Source of the DNA: Gnetum montanum | Taxonomy: Eukaryota; Streptophyta; Gnetopsida; Gnetales; Gnetaceae | Length of the DNA stretch: 64,000 nt | Assembly: GCA_015680685.1 (NCBI GenBank) | Contig: MNCI01017655.1 | Span: 608,154-672,153 of the forward strand | Direction: 5' to 3' | Shown here: positions 44,563-57,120 of the stretch, in pieces | Position numbering within the stretch: position 1 is the stretch's first letter | Layout: each line of letters starts with the position of its first letter | Position numbers and translations under genes: made by a program | The notes under the pieces: model-generated | The model's input: the letters and a program-made list of their open reading frames with translations, nothing else | Told to the model about the DNA's origin: nothing | The model's database searches: none

Positions 44563-46257
44563 TTAATCTTGCTTATTACTAAAAGGAGGGATATCCCCCA
44601 TAATTAAATGGTTGAGGATGGCAAGGATTAATAAATGAAAGATGAGGATCCTTGCATGTTGGAAATATTGGGACCTGGTCATACTTACCCCATCGGAGTT
44701 CACACACCTGATTATAGTAAGCATAGTGGGGAAATTTATAAGATGTAGTTTCCGGATAACAAATTGACCCACTATGATAATTGGGACCATTAGATGGTAT
44801 GCAAGGATCAGGATGTCACCCTTCATGGCTGTATTCATTGGGCTGTATAGTTGTTGGAGTGTTAATTGGTGGCCCTGATGAAGTAACACGAGGCATTGGG
44901 TTCAAAGAGAAGGATGTGCCATAGTGTTGGACTTGTGCTGAGTTGGAGGGTGTAGTGGCCTTGGAATTGTGTTGTCCCTTCCTAGGGTCATTTCTAAAGA
45001 AGGGATGCCTTCAATGTTGCTGAGGTCTCTCACTGCTATTGGCAATAGTAGCACAAGTAATGTTCGGGGGTTGTTGTTTTGGTGTAGACACCTTAGGAAT
45101 AGCTGGTGGCGATGTAGAAGGAGGAAAAAGATGAGAATGTTGAAAATTAGGAGAAGTGTAAGGTGCACAAGACGGTGGTTTTGTTGAGGACATGGGCTGA
45201 TAGTATTGAGGAGAATGATAATTCGGTGAGATAGAGGATGTTGACCCAATTGGAGAAATAGGGTATTAGAATAGATAAGCATTTGGATTCAGATGATATG
45301 AAGGGTGTCTCCAATTTAGGGATGGCTTCCCCCATGACTGGGATTGTTGCCACTGTGATCGAACACAGTATCTATGTATGAACTCTAGATGTAACACGCT
45401 TCCCCAATGCTCATATAAATGTAACAAGATTGGGCATTGGCCCTTGGGGTGATCGTATAGGCAAATTTTGCATTCATACATGTGATTGGCAGTTGAGCTC
45501 TTATTTCCCTTATTCCTTCTTTCCGATTGTCTACTGATACTTTGTCCTGCTTCTATGGTTGTCAAAACTCTATCTCCAATGATATCGATATATTCTCCAC
45601 ACTTTTTATGCATCCATTCCAACATTTTATTGATCTTTGCCTCGACTTCCTCTANGATTTGTTTCCTCAAGGCTAACACTCTTGCGTAGGTTTGATATCT
45701 TTCATTAAAGAGTTCTACCATTGTTAGCCAACGTCGTATTGAATTTGGTTTTAACAATCTATACCATACATTTTCTTGGCCAACGAGTGTCATAGGAAAG
45801 AGCTTGAGTTTTTGCCAACCGTTATCAATGTTTTTGATTGTGTAGGCATCATAGAAGGCTTGTAAATGTTGATGCAGATCTAAGTCATAGCCTCATGAGA
45901 AATTAGGGAAGTTGTTTAAATCGAACCTAGGTAGACGGCTCTCTTTACGATGCCTACAGGAAATTTGAATAGCCTCTTATATTTGCGTTAGGCTTGTAGT
46001 GGCCAGTGGGGGTTCATTGTCATCACATAAGTTATGCTTTCATGCGTTGGGATGATGTTGCCTTCATTTATGTTTATAAGAAACCCCCACCTCGGGTGCA
46101 TACTCCAATCTTCATTGTCATATAATTCGTTAGTTCTCCAATGAATTTCCTCACAAAGTGTGGAATTATCGTAATCTTGTAGGAGAGGCATGGTTGTGAA
46201 ATTGTGTGTGAATTTATGTGACTTTTTATAATTATTTCTTTCTAAAAGGTATATCAT
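44563..46257 (-). pseudogene. Gag region of E3
   Basis: Frame 46,257-45,988 opens near MPLLQDYDNSTLCEEIHW. The gag core begins at about 45,900 and continues in 45,793-45,266: MTLVGQENVWYRLLKPNSIR, then LFNERYQTYARVLALRKQI and a Cys/His knuckle CKICLYDHPKGQC. The knuckle spacing (C-x2-C-x3-H-x4-C) is that of Athila-type gag. A Pro/Ser/Gln-rich part follows (45,193-44,890). One n at 45,655 lies inside the core. The frame is interrupted but better kept than in E2. Confidence 0.8.
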
Positions 46258-46310
46258 TAATTCCTATACAACAACTTTGTATGATATAACTAATTTAGAT
46301 AACTAGCACA

Positions 46311-46330
46311 GTCCCTAGCAATGGCACCAA
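46311..46330 (-). other. Primer binding site of E3, tRNA-Asp-like
   Basis: Minus strand TTGGTGCCATTGCTAGGGAC follows the LTR end directly. It differs from the Athila/Tat site by a few transitions, fewer than in E2. Confidence 0.8.
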
Positions 46331-47126
46331 TGATGAGTAGTGAGGTACCCCTACACTCAACCATACGAATACGAGCATTTCATGCACGATCCGGTTGAAC
46401 TCTGCAGACGAACTAGTTGTCGTATCTAGACAGTTATCCTTAGGTCACAGTTCGTTGTCTTCCCACCTAGACTAGTATTAGCTTGTCATGTATGGTTTAG
46501 TCCAGAGTGAGGTGTATGATGTGTTTCTATGCTAATGCTACTCTTGAAGACAATGGAAGATAATAGTAACTAATCTAAGAGAGAAAGGGTGAGAGAAAAT
46601 CAAAGCTAGCCTAAGTGCGATGAGCATCCATTACTTAATCATTCGTACATATCTTGGACTTCGTGCACGACTACCACTAGGATTACCAAGCGTGGATCAT
46701 AGGTACGCTACTGGGTTACCAAGTAGTCACACTTAAATGCTCATGATCAAGTCGTACTTATTCCGCATTTAACAGGAGTTTAGGGTAAGAAGAGATTAAC
46801 TAAGAAAGCAGTAAATAACAATTAAGTAAATAATTAAGCTAAGTGAATGCTGCAATGATGAAGTAATCTCTATCTTTATTTCTGGTCATGTGCATGTCCA
46901 AGTACATCACACTCAAATAAGAATGTCGTACAATTACAATCACCACACTGCGGGCATGCACTGGGAGAAAAAGGGTTGAGAGAAAAAAATCAAGAACTAA
47001 AATCAAAACTTAACTCTAAAACTAAGAACTGCTTATCAAAACTGTCTACCTCTTATTTATAGATGAGGAGACAGGCTGCGATATCGCGTACACGATATTG
47101 CGGCTAGGTTAAATGACGACTCATCA
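46331..47126 (-). repeat. 5' LTR of E3
   Basis: Minus strand TGATGAG (47,126) to CTCATCA (46,331). The dyad GCGATATCGCGTACACGATA is at about 47,078-47,103 and the TATA box at 47,054-47,061. It pairs with 38,911-39,703. Confidence 0.94.
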
Positions 47127-47422
47127 TTAGTAACTGGTATGATTATTTTTATTATGTCATTGAAGGGTATTAATATGTGTGTTAAGGTATGTGTGCTAAA
47201 AAATTTAGATATGTGTGCTAAAAAAAATTTTGACCATGTTGCTAGGCTACATTAATATGAAATAAAATGAAATAAATTTGAAGCTTTAATATGTTCAAAG
47301 ACCCCATAGGATCTACTAGACTATATTACACTTTTATGAAAAATAAATATAAACTCTATAAATTGCCTAAGCACCAATGGGGGTAGCAAAAAAATCATAC
47401 AAGTTTTTTACTATAACATTAT
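47127..47422. repeat. Right copy of the 280-bp direct duplication flanking E3
   Basis: TTAGTAACTGGTATGATT to CTATAACATTAT, matching 38,631-38,910 apart from about ten substitutions and a short extra copy of a GTGTGCTAAAAAATTTAGAT segment. The host sequence continues beyond it with AATGTTGTTTC. Confidence 0.93.
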
Positions 47423-48594
47423 AATGTTGTTTCAAATGGATGGTCATAGCATAAGAAGAAATGCATGTAACTCATCTTCAAGAACTCTTGACTTACATAA
47501 TGTAAAAATATGCTCTTCTCAAGGGAGTTGTATCCATTTTTTACCTTTAATTCTAAGATGATGAAAATTTAAATGAAGCTTATTGATAACATTCTAATAT
47601 TTTTTTAAAATAATAGCTAAGAGATAGTGAGCTTTTGCATCTAGTTTATTAGATATAATGTGATGTAAATAAAATTATACCTTGCCTTCTACATTAGACC
47701 ACATCTATGTTAAACCCTTCTGCTTGGTGCATATGCTTAGGATTTTATTGCACATCCTCCCAAGAGATATTCTATTTTCTCAACCATTACATCCCCTGAA
47801 AATACCAACCATAGTCTCATGAATCCTTAAGAACTCCTTTAGAGAATTTGTCTTGCCTTGAGACATGTAAGTTGTGACATTCCATCCCCGGATGTCATGG
47901 CAAACGTCAAATATACGATATATTAGATATTATGCATACAAAGAAAATATACCAAATGTGAAATATATGTGATACTCAACATTATGTAGAAAGGAAATAA
48001 TAGGAGAAATGTAGAAAAAGAAACAAAAGGATGCTTTATTGATATGGAATATCATATCTGGATCATCTCTGAGGGTGTTCCTTGGGGTTTCCTTCCTTTG
48101 GCATCTATCCCTTAGAGGTAATCCAACACTGCCACCATGATTAGGCTTATAACTTGGTTATAAAGGATGGTTAGTCCACCTCTTATCCTACTTTACCTAG
48201 CTTCCCATGACTTGTTTGTATCGGCTCCACCACTCCATGATGGCATGACCTCTAACCTTGGGTATAAATGCCTTAGGTAATACCTCCAAAGGTTACCTTA
48301 AGAGACATGTCCATTATTATAACATGCCCTTTTGGGTCTTGTTAAGATAACAATAACACTTGTTATGAAGAGACATCATCTTCATTAGGCAATAGGATCA
48401 TTTGGGAATGGGGATGTAACAATCTACATCCCGTAGGTTTCTTTCATCCTCAAATGAGTCCATATTCTCTATCTTTTTCTAGCTGCAATGCTTTCTTTCA
48501 TGATTCTATGCTCTAATAATTTGATTTCTTCTTTGAACTTGAAGTTGTTTCTTACTTATTCTATAAACAAAATATATGTGAGAAAAATATATGA
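47423..48594. other. Region between E3 and E4, no gene recognised
   Basis: AT-rich DNA, then a moderately GC-richer stretch (48,040-48,430) that looks like an old repeat of unknown type. No protein block is seen. Confidence 0.35.
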
Positions 48595-49448
48595 TGATGA
48601 GTGACGATGTACCCCTACACCCAACCATACAAATCACAAAGCATTCACATGCGACTTGCTCGAATTTTGTGGACTTTATCGTTTTTGGTGCACTAGTCCT
48701 CTAGGAAGTGAATCTTGCCTTAAGGTTAATCATTATCTTTCCAATTACACTTGAAATGTACAATGGTATGGTTAAGTGTAATTGAGGCTTTAATTTTTAT
48801 CATTTTGTATTTTTATGATTTTGGTGCTTGAAGAGAAGTAAAGTATTTGGACTAATCAACTAATGTCTTACTAGTCCTAACATAACCATCCAATCCCACT
48901 TTCTGTACATGTCCTGAACCCACGTATCCACCACTAGATGAGTAAGCGCTATGCTACTAGGCATACCAAGCAATAACGCTACTAGAATTACCAAGGGAAT
49001 ACTTGTTACACTTGAAGCGGTCATACTTATGTGTATAATCTATCTTGCTTAATTGCTTCATTAACTTACTTTATGGAAAACATTTAATAAATAATTGAAA
49101 ACTTTAAATGCATAAATAAAATATTTAACCTATCTAAAGTGCTACAATCTTTATCAAAAAGCTCATCTTTATTTCCACAGACACTATTGTGCTTAGGTAC
49201 AACAATGCTTGAATAAAGATCCATACACTTAATGACTATTGCTATGAGCACTCGGGAGAAAAATTCTAACTTTCAAATGGAAAAGCTACAAGAGCTTTGC
49301 TACAACTACAATCTCTATTGTCATAAATATGGCTAGTAGGTGCATATTTATAGCCAAAACTTACACTACATCGATGGGGCCTTGTCAATGCATGACAAGA
49401 TGCGTCGATGAGGCCTCGTCAACACAGTCAACCGAACGCGACTCATCA
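48595..49448 (-). repeat. 3' LTR of E4, GAGGCCTC subfamily
   Basis: TGATGAG at 49,448 (minus) to CTCATCA at 48,595. The U3 part has GATGAGGCCTCGTCAACAC-like motifs (plus strand 49,370-49,430). It is related to the E2 LTR. The polypurine tract (minus strand TCAATCATGGGGGTA) abuts at 49,449-49,463. Confidence 0.88.
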
Positions 49449-49599
49449 TACCCCCATGATTGAATGAAAACTTGTCCTCGAGTTCTTTTACAAAATTGGG
49501 AAGGTATGGGATTATTAACTAACTTTTCACAAACAAAATAAACTAACTAACTTGACAAAAAATGTATGGATCAACACATTACAAAAAAAATGACAGTGT

Positions 49600-49900
49600 T
49601 CAAGACACAAAATTGAACACCATGACACAATTCTTCAAAACTGGATAACACATTCTTGGATGGCATGAAGTGTGATGGAGAAGATGAGATGGTCCTAGGA
49701 AATGGTGGTTCCTGAGGCTTTGAGGGACCTTCACTAGCTTCACACATGGGCAATGGTTAAGGTGGCTATGACTATCTTGCTGTTGTTGCAACTTTAAGCA
49801 AGAGGTGGAAAGCATCCAGTAGTGCTTTCATTTTCTCCTCCTTGCTTCTTGGATTATCCTTCACTTGTGCTTCAAGATATTTTACGTATTTTATGGTTTG
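49600..49900 (-). pseudogene. C-terminal piece of the extra ORF in E4
   Basis: On the minus strand RSKEEKMKALLDAFHL and a following Pro-rich tail (PQSLRNHHFLGPSHLL in one frame) match the end of the E2 extra ORF (KSKEEKMKALLDAFHLPPE at about 35,845-35,890 and the CCTAGGACCATTTGATC segment). Only this end is kept. Confidence 0.65.
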
Positions 49901-50300
49901 ATGTGCATTGTATCAAGCTGTGCACTTCCCAAAGGAACAAGTTTTTCAATTACATGAAGCCTCTCTCAAATCTTTAAATGTTGTTGTTGTGTGGCCACGC
50001 TCTATAGCCCGACAGATGTGTGAATAACAAGCAACATTGGAACCAAAGATAGTTGTGAATAAGAAAGAAAAGAAGAAAGTTTGTTGCAGACTATTTCAAT
50101 CATGTAGCATGTTGTTGTTGCTACTAGAATTTCCATCCTTCTATGCTTCTAAGGAGGGCCTAAACATGGCAATAAAACATTAGGAATTTGCGCTTCCAAG
50201 GTTAGGATTTCTAAAGGAAAATGTTGGTAGTGTCAATATTTCCAAAGCAATCATTGGACCCAAGTCCAGAAAGGTGAAGCAGAAATGGCTAGTATCACAA
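49863..50300. repeat. Repeat R2, copy 1
   Basis: The segment TGCTTCAAGATATTTTACGT..GCACTTCC..AAAGGAACAA..TTACATGAAGCCTCTCTC recurs at 56,690-57,120 in the same direction. Copy 1 sits inside E4 upstream of the ORF tail, so copy 2 is probably another fragment of the same element type. No domain recognised. Confidence 0.75.
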
Positions 50301-50790
50301 GAATCACATCCCAGTAGAGGAGGAGGTTAGAAGAAATAATTTCTCTGAGGTTCATTTGAGCAATGTTGTGTTCATGTAGATCTATTTGGTCAAGGGCACC
50401 CATGGCTCTAGGAGGTATGTTGCTTTGACATTTCTTTGTATTTCTAGGTTCCATTCTACATCCTTCAATTTAAATTTAGTAAAATTTTGTGTTAGTATTA
50501 TTGGCATCAACATAGAAGTGACTAGTTTTTAAAGTTGTTTAGTTCTACGTTCTTGCAGTTGAAGTTCATTCTATTACATGCAAAGACATCAATATGAATA
50601 GAACTAACAAAAGTGGAGTCAAAATAATAGAACAGAATTTCAAAAAAAAGTGGAACAAAAATTACTTCAATTGCAATAATGAAAAAGTTTTGTATAGCAA
50701 ACTAGTTAAACTTGAAAAAATAAATTACCCTCAGCAATTTTAGGTACAATGAACTTTGAGAAATCAATTATTAAGCATACATTGACTTTT

Positions 50791-50808
50791 CCTTGACAAC
50801 AATGCCAA
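50791..50808 (-). other. Primer binding site of E4, tRNA-Asp-like
   Basis: Minus strand TTGGCATTGTTGTCAAGG directly follows the LTR end, related to the sites of E2 and E3. Confidence 0.65.
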
Positions 50809-51690
50809 TGATGAGCAATGAAGTAATTCAATACCCAACCATACAAGTTATGAGTGTTCACGCGTAGCCTAATCAAAATCCATGAACAAGGCAATGTAAA
50901 TATGCTAGTAATTGGTTTAAGTTCATGATCATTGTCTTCCCACATGAGCTAGTAAAATCTATGAGTATGGTTTAACTCATGGTGATGTGTATGATAATTG
51001 ATATTATGTAGGCAATCTTACTTCTAGTAAATATAAGGTAAATGAAAGTGGTTCCTAACTCTAAGGAAAATGGTAAATGAATCTAGTCTTCCCTAGGCAA
51101 TGGATATATGTTCCTGATTCTTTGCACACATCTTGGACTTATGTAATTGTTTTTAGGATTACCAAGGGCTTCACTACAAGCCAAACCAAGTAATAATACT
51201 ACTGGATTACCAAACGATCACACTTTACACTCAGAATTAGTTGTATCCATTATGCTTAATAACAATAAAAGTAAAGTTCATGGGAAAGTAAACAATAACT
51301 AAGAAAATAGTAATTAGTAGGTTAAGTATAAATAGTAATCATTATTCTAGGTAAACAATAAAGAAACTAAGTGGATGCTGCAATGGTAAAAAGTAATCTT
51401 GATCTTTATTTCCATTCATACTTGTGTCCAAGTACAAGATGCTCGAATAAAGACTTTGTACAATCACTCAACACTACGTTGCAGGTATACACTCTATCAC
51501 TAAGCTATGAAAATAAACTAGAAGAGTTTTGATAAGGTTGGAATGAAATTGTTGTTTGGATCATGTGCTTAAGTGTTATATTTATAGACATTCACATGTT
51601 TGTGATATTGGATATCTAATATCGTAGCTTGTACCCTGATATCAAGTACATGATATCACATCTCTAATATCGAATGCCTGATATCATAGC
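50809..51690 (-). repeat. 5' LTR of E4, GATATC subfamily, outer end degraded
   Basis: The inner end is CTCATCA (minus) at 50,809-50,815. Landmarks GGGAAGACAATGATC, GGATTACCA..and GATTACCA match other LTRs. GATATC-type motifs lie at 51,600-51,680 and a TATAAATATA-like box near 51,580-51,590 (minus). The outer TGATGAG end is not seen; sequence after about 51,690 is unrelated. Confidence 0.75.
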
Positions 51691-53040
51691 CTTGAAAAAA
51701 TTCAATTTCTAAACATATATTTCTTTTCTTTTATTTTAAAATTTCTATTTTTTATATACAAAAATGTTTTTTAAGGATTTATATGTATATTTTAAGAAGA
51801 TAGATATATTTGTGAGCCATTATGACATGATGTTGAAGGAATAAATCCATGGCCTATTAGCTTTAAGCTTTCTATTTGAAGTTTATGGTTTAGTTTACAA
51901 TAGATATGTAATGTTTATTTTACATAGCATTTCAAAACATATAGTTTATTATTATGAACATGTACAATTAAGTTAAAGTAAAATATTACTTTTAAAATTT
52001 CAATCTATTTCATTTTTACTTGAGAAAGCATACTTAGATACATGATTATAAGTATAGTAGTACCCATCTTCATTCTTAAGCCTTTAATAGAAATATTGTA
52101 ATTTGAGCTTTTATTTCTTTGTTGTAAGCCTAAGCATAGCCAAGGCATTAATTTTCCAATATTATGTGATATTCCACTATGCAATTCATTTTTCTTTTAA
52201 GTTGATATGCACTAGCTATGACATTTCAACTACATTATAGAATATGACCACCAAAGTTTGAATCCTCTACCTTCAAACCTTGCAAATTTGTTAAAGGGCA
52301 AAATTCTCTTAGTAAAGCTTCCATATGTTGAGATGTTACTTTTAAGGTAAGCCAAATTGCCTAGGTTTTATAGGGACTTTGGTAGTTTATTACTAGATAC
52401 ATTCATATAACTTAACTGTAACATTACATTAGTGCACTAAAATAATGAACTTTGATTACTAATACTTGACATTAAGTTTATAAGTTATTTCAATTAGCAC
52501 AATTTAGGTGAGTTGTCAAAGATTTTCACATTGAGTTATCTCATCATAATTTAGTATGGATTTCCAAACTATGAAGATATCTCAAATATTATAAAAATTA
52601 TTTTAAACAAATGCAACCCAAAGGAGGATCCTATGACATCAACTCAACCTCAAAGGCAATACCATAAAACAACATGTAGGTAGTAGAAAATTTTAATGAG
52701 ATATGATTCTCATAACTTAACCTCAAAAATATCATTTTTAAATTTAGTTCACAAAGAAAGAAAGATTTATAATTGTTCCCATAATCTATCAAGTGTGCTT
52801 AATAAGAACTGAATGTTGAATTCAAATATCCTTTAAATTTAGTTCTAGGGTATGCACCTAAATGAATATGATTCTAGAACTATATGTCATGCATGTTACT
52901 ATAATAGGAAGTAATATTATACATGTAGTAAGATAAAATGCATTCAACTAAAGTGCATATGATAAGTAATGCATCCTATATGCATCTATACATACTTATT
53001 AATAACTATAACTAATTAAGTTACTGATCAACCAAGTGTG
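51691..53040. other. AT-rich region, no gene recognised
   Basis: No domain or array found; short open frames only. Confidence 0.4.
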
Positions 53041-53260
53041 CATATGAAACACCGGTATAAAAGTGTTTGATGTAGAATGTATTGAAGCTTCAAGAAAACT
53101 TGATACCTTGTAGGTCAATTATTTTGTAAAAACTAGGGCCTATTGTATCCATAACTTGATATGGTCATGACTACATTGGTGAGAACTTACTTTGAGGACC
53201 ATTTTTTCTAGAATATCTATATCTTTTTAGAACTAGGTCACCTATTTAAAAGGATCTAAA
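53040..53260 (-). pseudogene. Gypsy integrase C-terminal fragment
   Basis: Minus strand reads IGDLVLKRYRYSRKNGPQSK then FSPM.S.PYQVMDTIGPSFY and KIIDLQGIKFS.SFNTFYIK. This is the C-terminal SH3-like part of gypsy integrases (GD.VL......K..P.W.GPY.V......Y.L.DL.G....N...LK.YY). Three stops. Sequence on its 5' side (53,260-54,700 minus) may be the rest of that element but is too decayed to assign. Confidence 0.65.
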
Positions 53261-56200
53261 AGAAAACTTTTATCAAATTACTTTTTAATGATTTCTTGAT
53301 GATTTGATAGATTCTCTACTCATTTTAAACATTTAGATTCAACATTCCAAAGGTCATAGGATCTAGTAATAAGATTCTCATTTGAACTCTGATAATCTAA
53401 GAAAAAGTTATACATGGAAATTTTTAACTTATTGAAATATGAAAAGTAGGCTTTTTGATCATTGTAAATATTATAATCATTATAGAATGGATCATTAGTG
53501 GGTTATATCATAATTATTTTATTAGCATTTTTATCTTTGGTATTTGGACAAGGATCATCAAAGAGGAAGATATTCCCATCATGTTTAAGCAAAGGCAAGG
53601 TATCATCATATAGCTCTAAAATTATTTTATAGGAGGGAATGATAGTATGAATGTATGGATTTATCTAGAGCATAGCATCTCTTATTTTATATTTTTTTAA
53701 GAACAAGATTAATAAATCCAGTGAAATCTAAACTTTGATTTGTTGATGTAACATGAGTTTCTTCTAGGTTTGTGATCATATAACGATGGAAGGATTCTCT
53801 CGAAATCTTCACATGTTTAGATCCTCTATTAATTGGAAGAAGAGGCTCCAAAAATTTAGATCTAAAGACACTTTCAAACTAAGTACCAAAAGTATGTGAT
53901 GAAAGCATGTCATAGCTTAGCTTCATATCCACTACTAAGATATCCACATGACACTATAAATCTAGGTATTGTTTAAGATCTATATATATATATATATATA
54001 TAGATATATATAAGTGATCACACTACATGACCACTTGATTCATCAAGTTCAATGACATTTTTTTGTTTTTGGAATCATTTGAGCTCCTAAGATTTTACAA
54101 ACTTCAAAATACATTACATTAACTCTTAGCTTATGAGCCTATCAAACAATTTTGAATATTTTGTCCACACATAACAAGGGTAGTTAAGAAAGATGGTTGG
54201 TCCTTAGTATGGGGACTAAGCATGGAAATCTGAAGAATTCTAGCTCCATCTATAAGATAAATGTTTTTCATGTATGGGAGCCTTACCTTTATCTCTAGGT
54301 TCATTGATCAACCCATGTATGGCTTTTTTTACTTCTTTAAATTGCAATTTCTCATGCATGGATATGTTAGCCTAACTATTTTTAAATCTTCTATAAGTTC
54401 ATAAGGTTTCATTTCATCCCTAGGCTTGGGTTGATTTTGGTTGTGAAAACTTTGGATTTGTAGTGAAGTTCTCTAGTTGTACTTGTGGTTGAGGTGTACT
54501 AATTTGATTATTATAGTTCTGCCAACTAGAAAGAACATATGTATTTCATTTTGCTTCATCCTCTGAAAACATCATTTGATATTCAACTAGATAATAGGTA
54601 GAAGCAAATATCATACAAAAATCCATTTCATAACATAGTGATTTGGCTTTAAATTCTCAAAGGTGTAAGATGGACACTAGGGTGTGTAGGATTTTGAATT
54701 CATGCATCAAATTCATAGCCTTGAAGGTGCATGACTCCTAATGTGAATGAATGTGGCCCTACTGGTAAGCTATAAGAAGAAGTCGTATTTCAAATCATAA
54801 CTTCTTTTACAAGGGATGAGTGCCTTGACAGTTGAAGTTCACACATAAAATATGCACTTTTATGCATAAAATATGCAACTTTTTAGATGTTGCAAGACAA
54901 AAAAAAACACAATAAAAATTTAAAAAGGTGTGTAAGAAAAGTTAAAGAAATTCGACATGGAAATAATACTTGATTTTATTATGTGTCATTTCCACATCAT
55001 GTTCTTTGATAAATTAAAAGCACAAGAGAAATTTAAATTGTCATGTCTTAAAAGAGTGAAGTAGACCTAAGTTGCTATTTAGTAGAAGATATTTGAGCAA
55101 GACGAATCTTGATGTTGATCTTGGTGAGTTTTTAGTTGATTTTTTGGTGTGCAACAGCAACAACAAAATTAAGCATAAACTAGTACCATGAATGCTTGTT
55201 GGAGCCTACTTGCCAAATCCTAGTTTCAATAATATTTTGCTACAAATTCATTGAAGACTTTAAGAACCCTTAATGAAGATCTTTGCAAATTTAGATCTTT
55301 TAGCCTATCTCTGTGTTTTGATCTATACATTCAAATATGTGCAAATTGGTCTAGTTGGTGTAAAGAATTCTTTCCATCCACTATGACCGGATTCCAAAGG
55401 TTACTTCATTTTCATTTTCTTGCTTATTTTAGTCTCTTGAAAATTTGAAGCTCCCCACCAATATATATATATATATATATGTTTGAGTAACTTTTACAAT
55501 CTAAACATAGACACCATTTCTCTGGTTGGTGGCTCACCTTAACAACCCCCTCTAAACATAGACGCCGAAATGCCTAAAAATTTTAATTTACTGATGAACA
55601 TTTTACTATCACAATAACTAAGAATAGTGCAACTACAACCAAAAGAGGAAAATGAAAAAGATTAAATTGCTTCTACAACTCTCTTTACAAAAATATAAAC
55701 TTGCTATTTTATTTGATATGTTTAAGTTTATTGATGAAATTATAGATAGTGGAAGGAAGATAACTCTTTCAGAAAAGCTCAATTAATGCTTCATAAAATA
55801 AAGAAAAAGGAAAATGAAAAAAGTAAAAAAATACATGAATATAGAAAATTTGTTTTTTAAGATGTAGCACTTTATGTTACTTATCTATTCTTTATTGTTA
55901 TATCTTTGATGTAAAACTCATTTTTATTCATTATAAATCTTACTTTTCAAAACCAATTTCTGTGTACTTTTTACAATCCTTGATTATCATCTAGGAAAAC
56001 TATTGATTTAAATACTTTGATCTCCTAAGGTGGATTGTATTTTCATAAGTTTTGTCAATATATCGGTTATGATAATATTGGTTTGATAAAAGATGACTCT
56101 AGTTGGTATTTTTTATATCCCTTCATGTTCTATTTAGACAATCTAAGCATTGGTGAACAAATCATCAATCAAATATTTTCTAATTTAAGAAAACGAATAA

Positions 56201-56684
56201 AATAGCATTTTAAAACACCCTCAAACACAAAGTGGTTAGGCTGGTGGTGGTTCTTGGAGAGTGGTTTAATGGCACCAAAAGATAATGATTAAGGCCTATT
56301 CATTGACAATGTTGGATGCAATAATAACATCATGCATAAATAAAATTTAAACACTTTGTATAGTTACACAAATTAGGTTTTTAAGATTTTAAATAAAATA
56401 AAATTTCAATTTTGTTAAGCTTGTTACAAATTTGAACATACTGGAAACATGAAAATTGAACATCAAAGCAATAGCAAAAATGAAAGTCATAGATCACTAC
56501 AGCGATGATGTTGCAGCACAGAATGGTGAGCTAGAGGAATGCACAATGGCAAGGCATAAGTCTTTGGAAGCAAGATTCATTTGAATGAAAGACAATGTCA
56601 AAAGAAAATGTAAATAAGTATTTGCAGACATTGAAAACAAGGCCTCATCGAAGCCGCACGAGATTGCCATGGCCTCAAGTACCT
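53261..56684. other. AT-rich region with decayed retroelement sequence
   Basis: Apart from two dinucleotide runs I see no structured feature. 53.3-54.7 kb may be coding remnants of the minus-strand gypsy element whose integrase end is at 53.0-53.26 kb. Confidence 0.35.
53981..54010. repeat. (TA)n microsatellite
   Basis: About 12 TA units with one GA interruption. A second (AT)n run lies at about 55,461-55,480. Confidence 0.9.
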
Positions 56685-56689
56685 TTACT

Positions 56690-57120
56690 TGTGCTTCAAG
56701 ATATTTTATGTATTTTATGGTCTAGTCTAGCATCCATGCCATATTGAGCCATGCACTTCCGAAAGGAACAATTTTTTTGATTACATGAAGCCTCTCTCTA
56801 ATCTATAAATGATTTTGTTGTGTGACCATGCTTTGCAGCTCAATGAATGTGCAGATGGTAGATGAAATTAGAACTAGAGATGATTGTGAACAAGAAAAAA
56901 GAAGAAGAAAATTTTTCACAAGCTATTTCAATCATGTAATAGCATGTTGGAATTTCCATCCTCCTACACTTTTGAGAAGGACCTAAACATGGCGATAAAA
57001 TTTCAAGAATTTGTGTTTCTGTAAAGTTAGGATTTCGAAGGGAAAAGGTTGGCAGCATCGATATTTATAGAGTAGTCAATGGATCCATGTCTAGAAAGGT
57101 GAAGTAGGATTGGTTGGTAT
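56690..57120. repeat. Repeat R2, copy 2
   Basis: Matches 49,863-50,300 (GCACTTCCGAAAGGAACAAT, TTACATGAAGCCTCTCTC, GTTGTGTGACCATGCT). No LTR or ORF tail adjoins it here. Confidence 0.72.

Larger units (their letters stand above)
38911..47126 (-). mobile_element. Non-autonomous Ty3/gypsy element E3: gag and extra ORF, no pol
   Basis: Two LTRs of about 795 bp bracket 6.6 kb. Reading the minus strand: LTR, primer site, gag, Pro-rich stretch, non-coding DNA with an internal promoter-like module, extra ORF, polypurine tract, LTR. No protease, RT, RNase H or integrase block is found between gag and the extra ORF. The LTRs look about 94% identical by eye, mostly differing by transitions, so E3 is younger than E1 and E2. 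It would need pol from a relative to move. Confidence 0.88.
48595..51690 (-). mobile_element. Deleted, chimeric Ty3/gypsy element E4
   Basis: Minus-strand order: an LTR of the GATATC subfamily at about 51,690-50,809, primer site at 50,808-50,791, about 1.35 kb of internal DNA including a tail of the extra ORF, polypurine tract, and an LTR of the GAGGCCTC subfamily at 49,448-48,595. The two LTRs are from different subfamilies, so they cannot descend from one insertion without recombination. Gag and pol are absent. Confidence 0.7.

Noticed and set aside
46311-46330. tRNA gene near the LTRs
   Set aside because: Only 18-20 bases match the tRNA 3' end; these are primer binding sites. No full cloverleaf was seen anywhere in the window.
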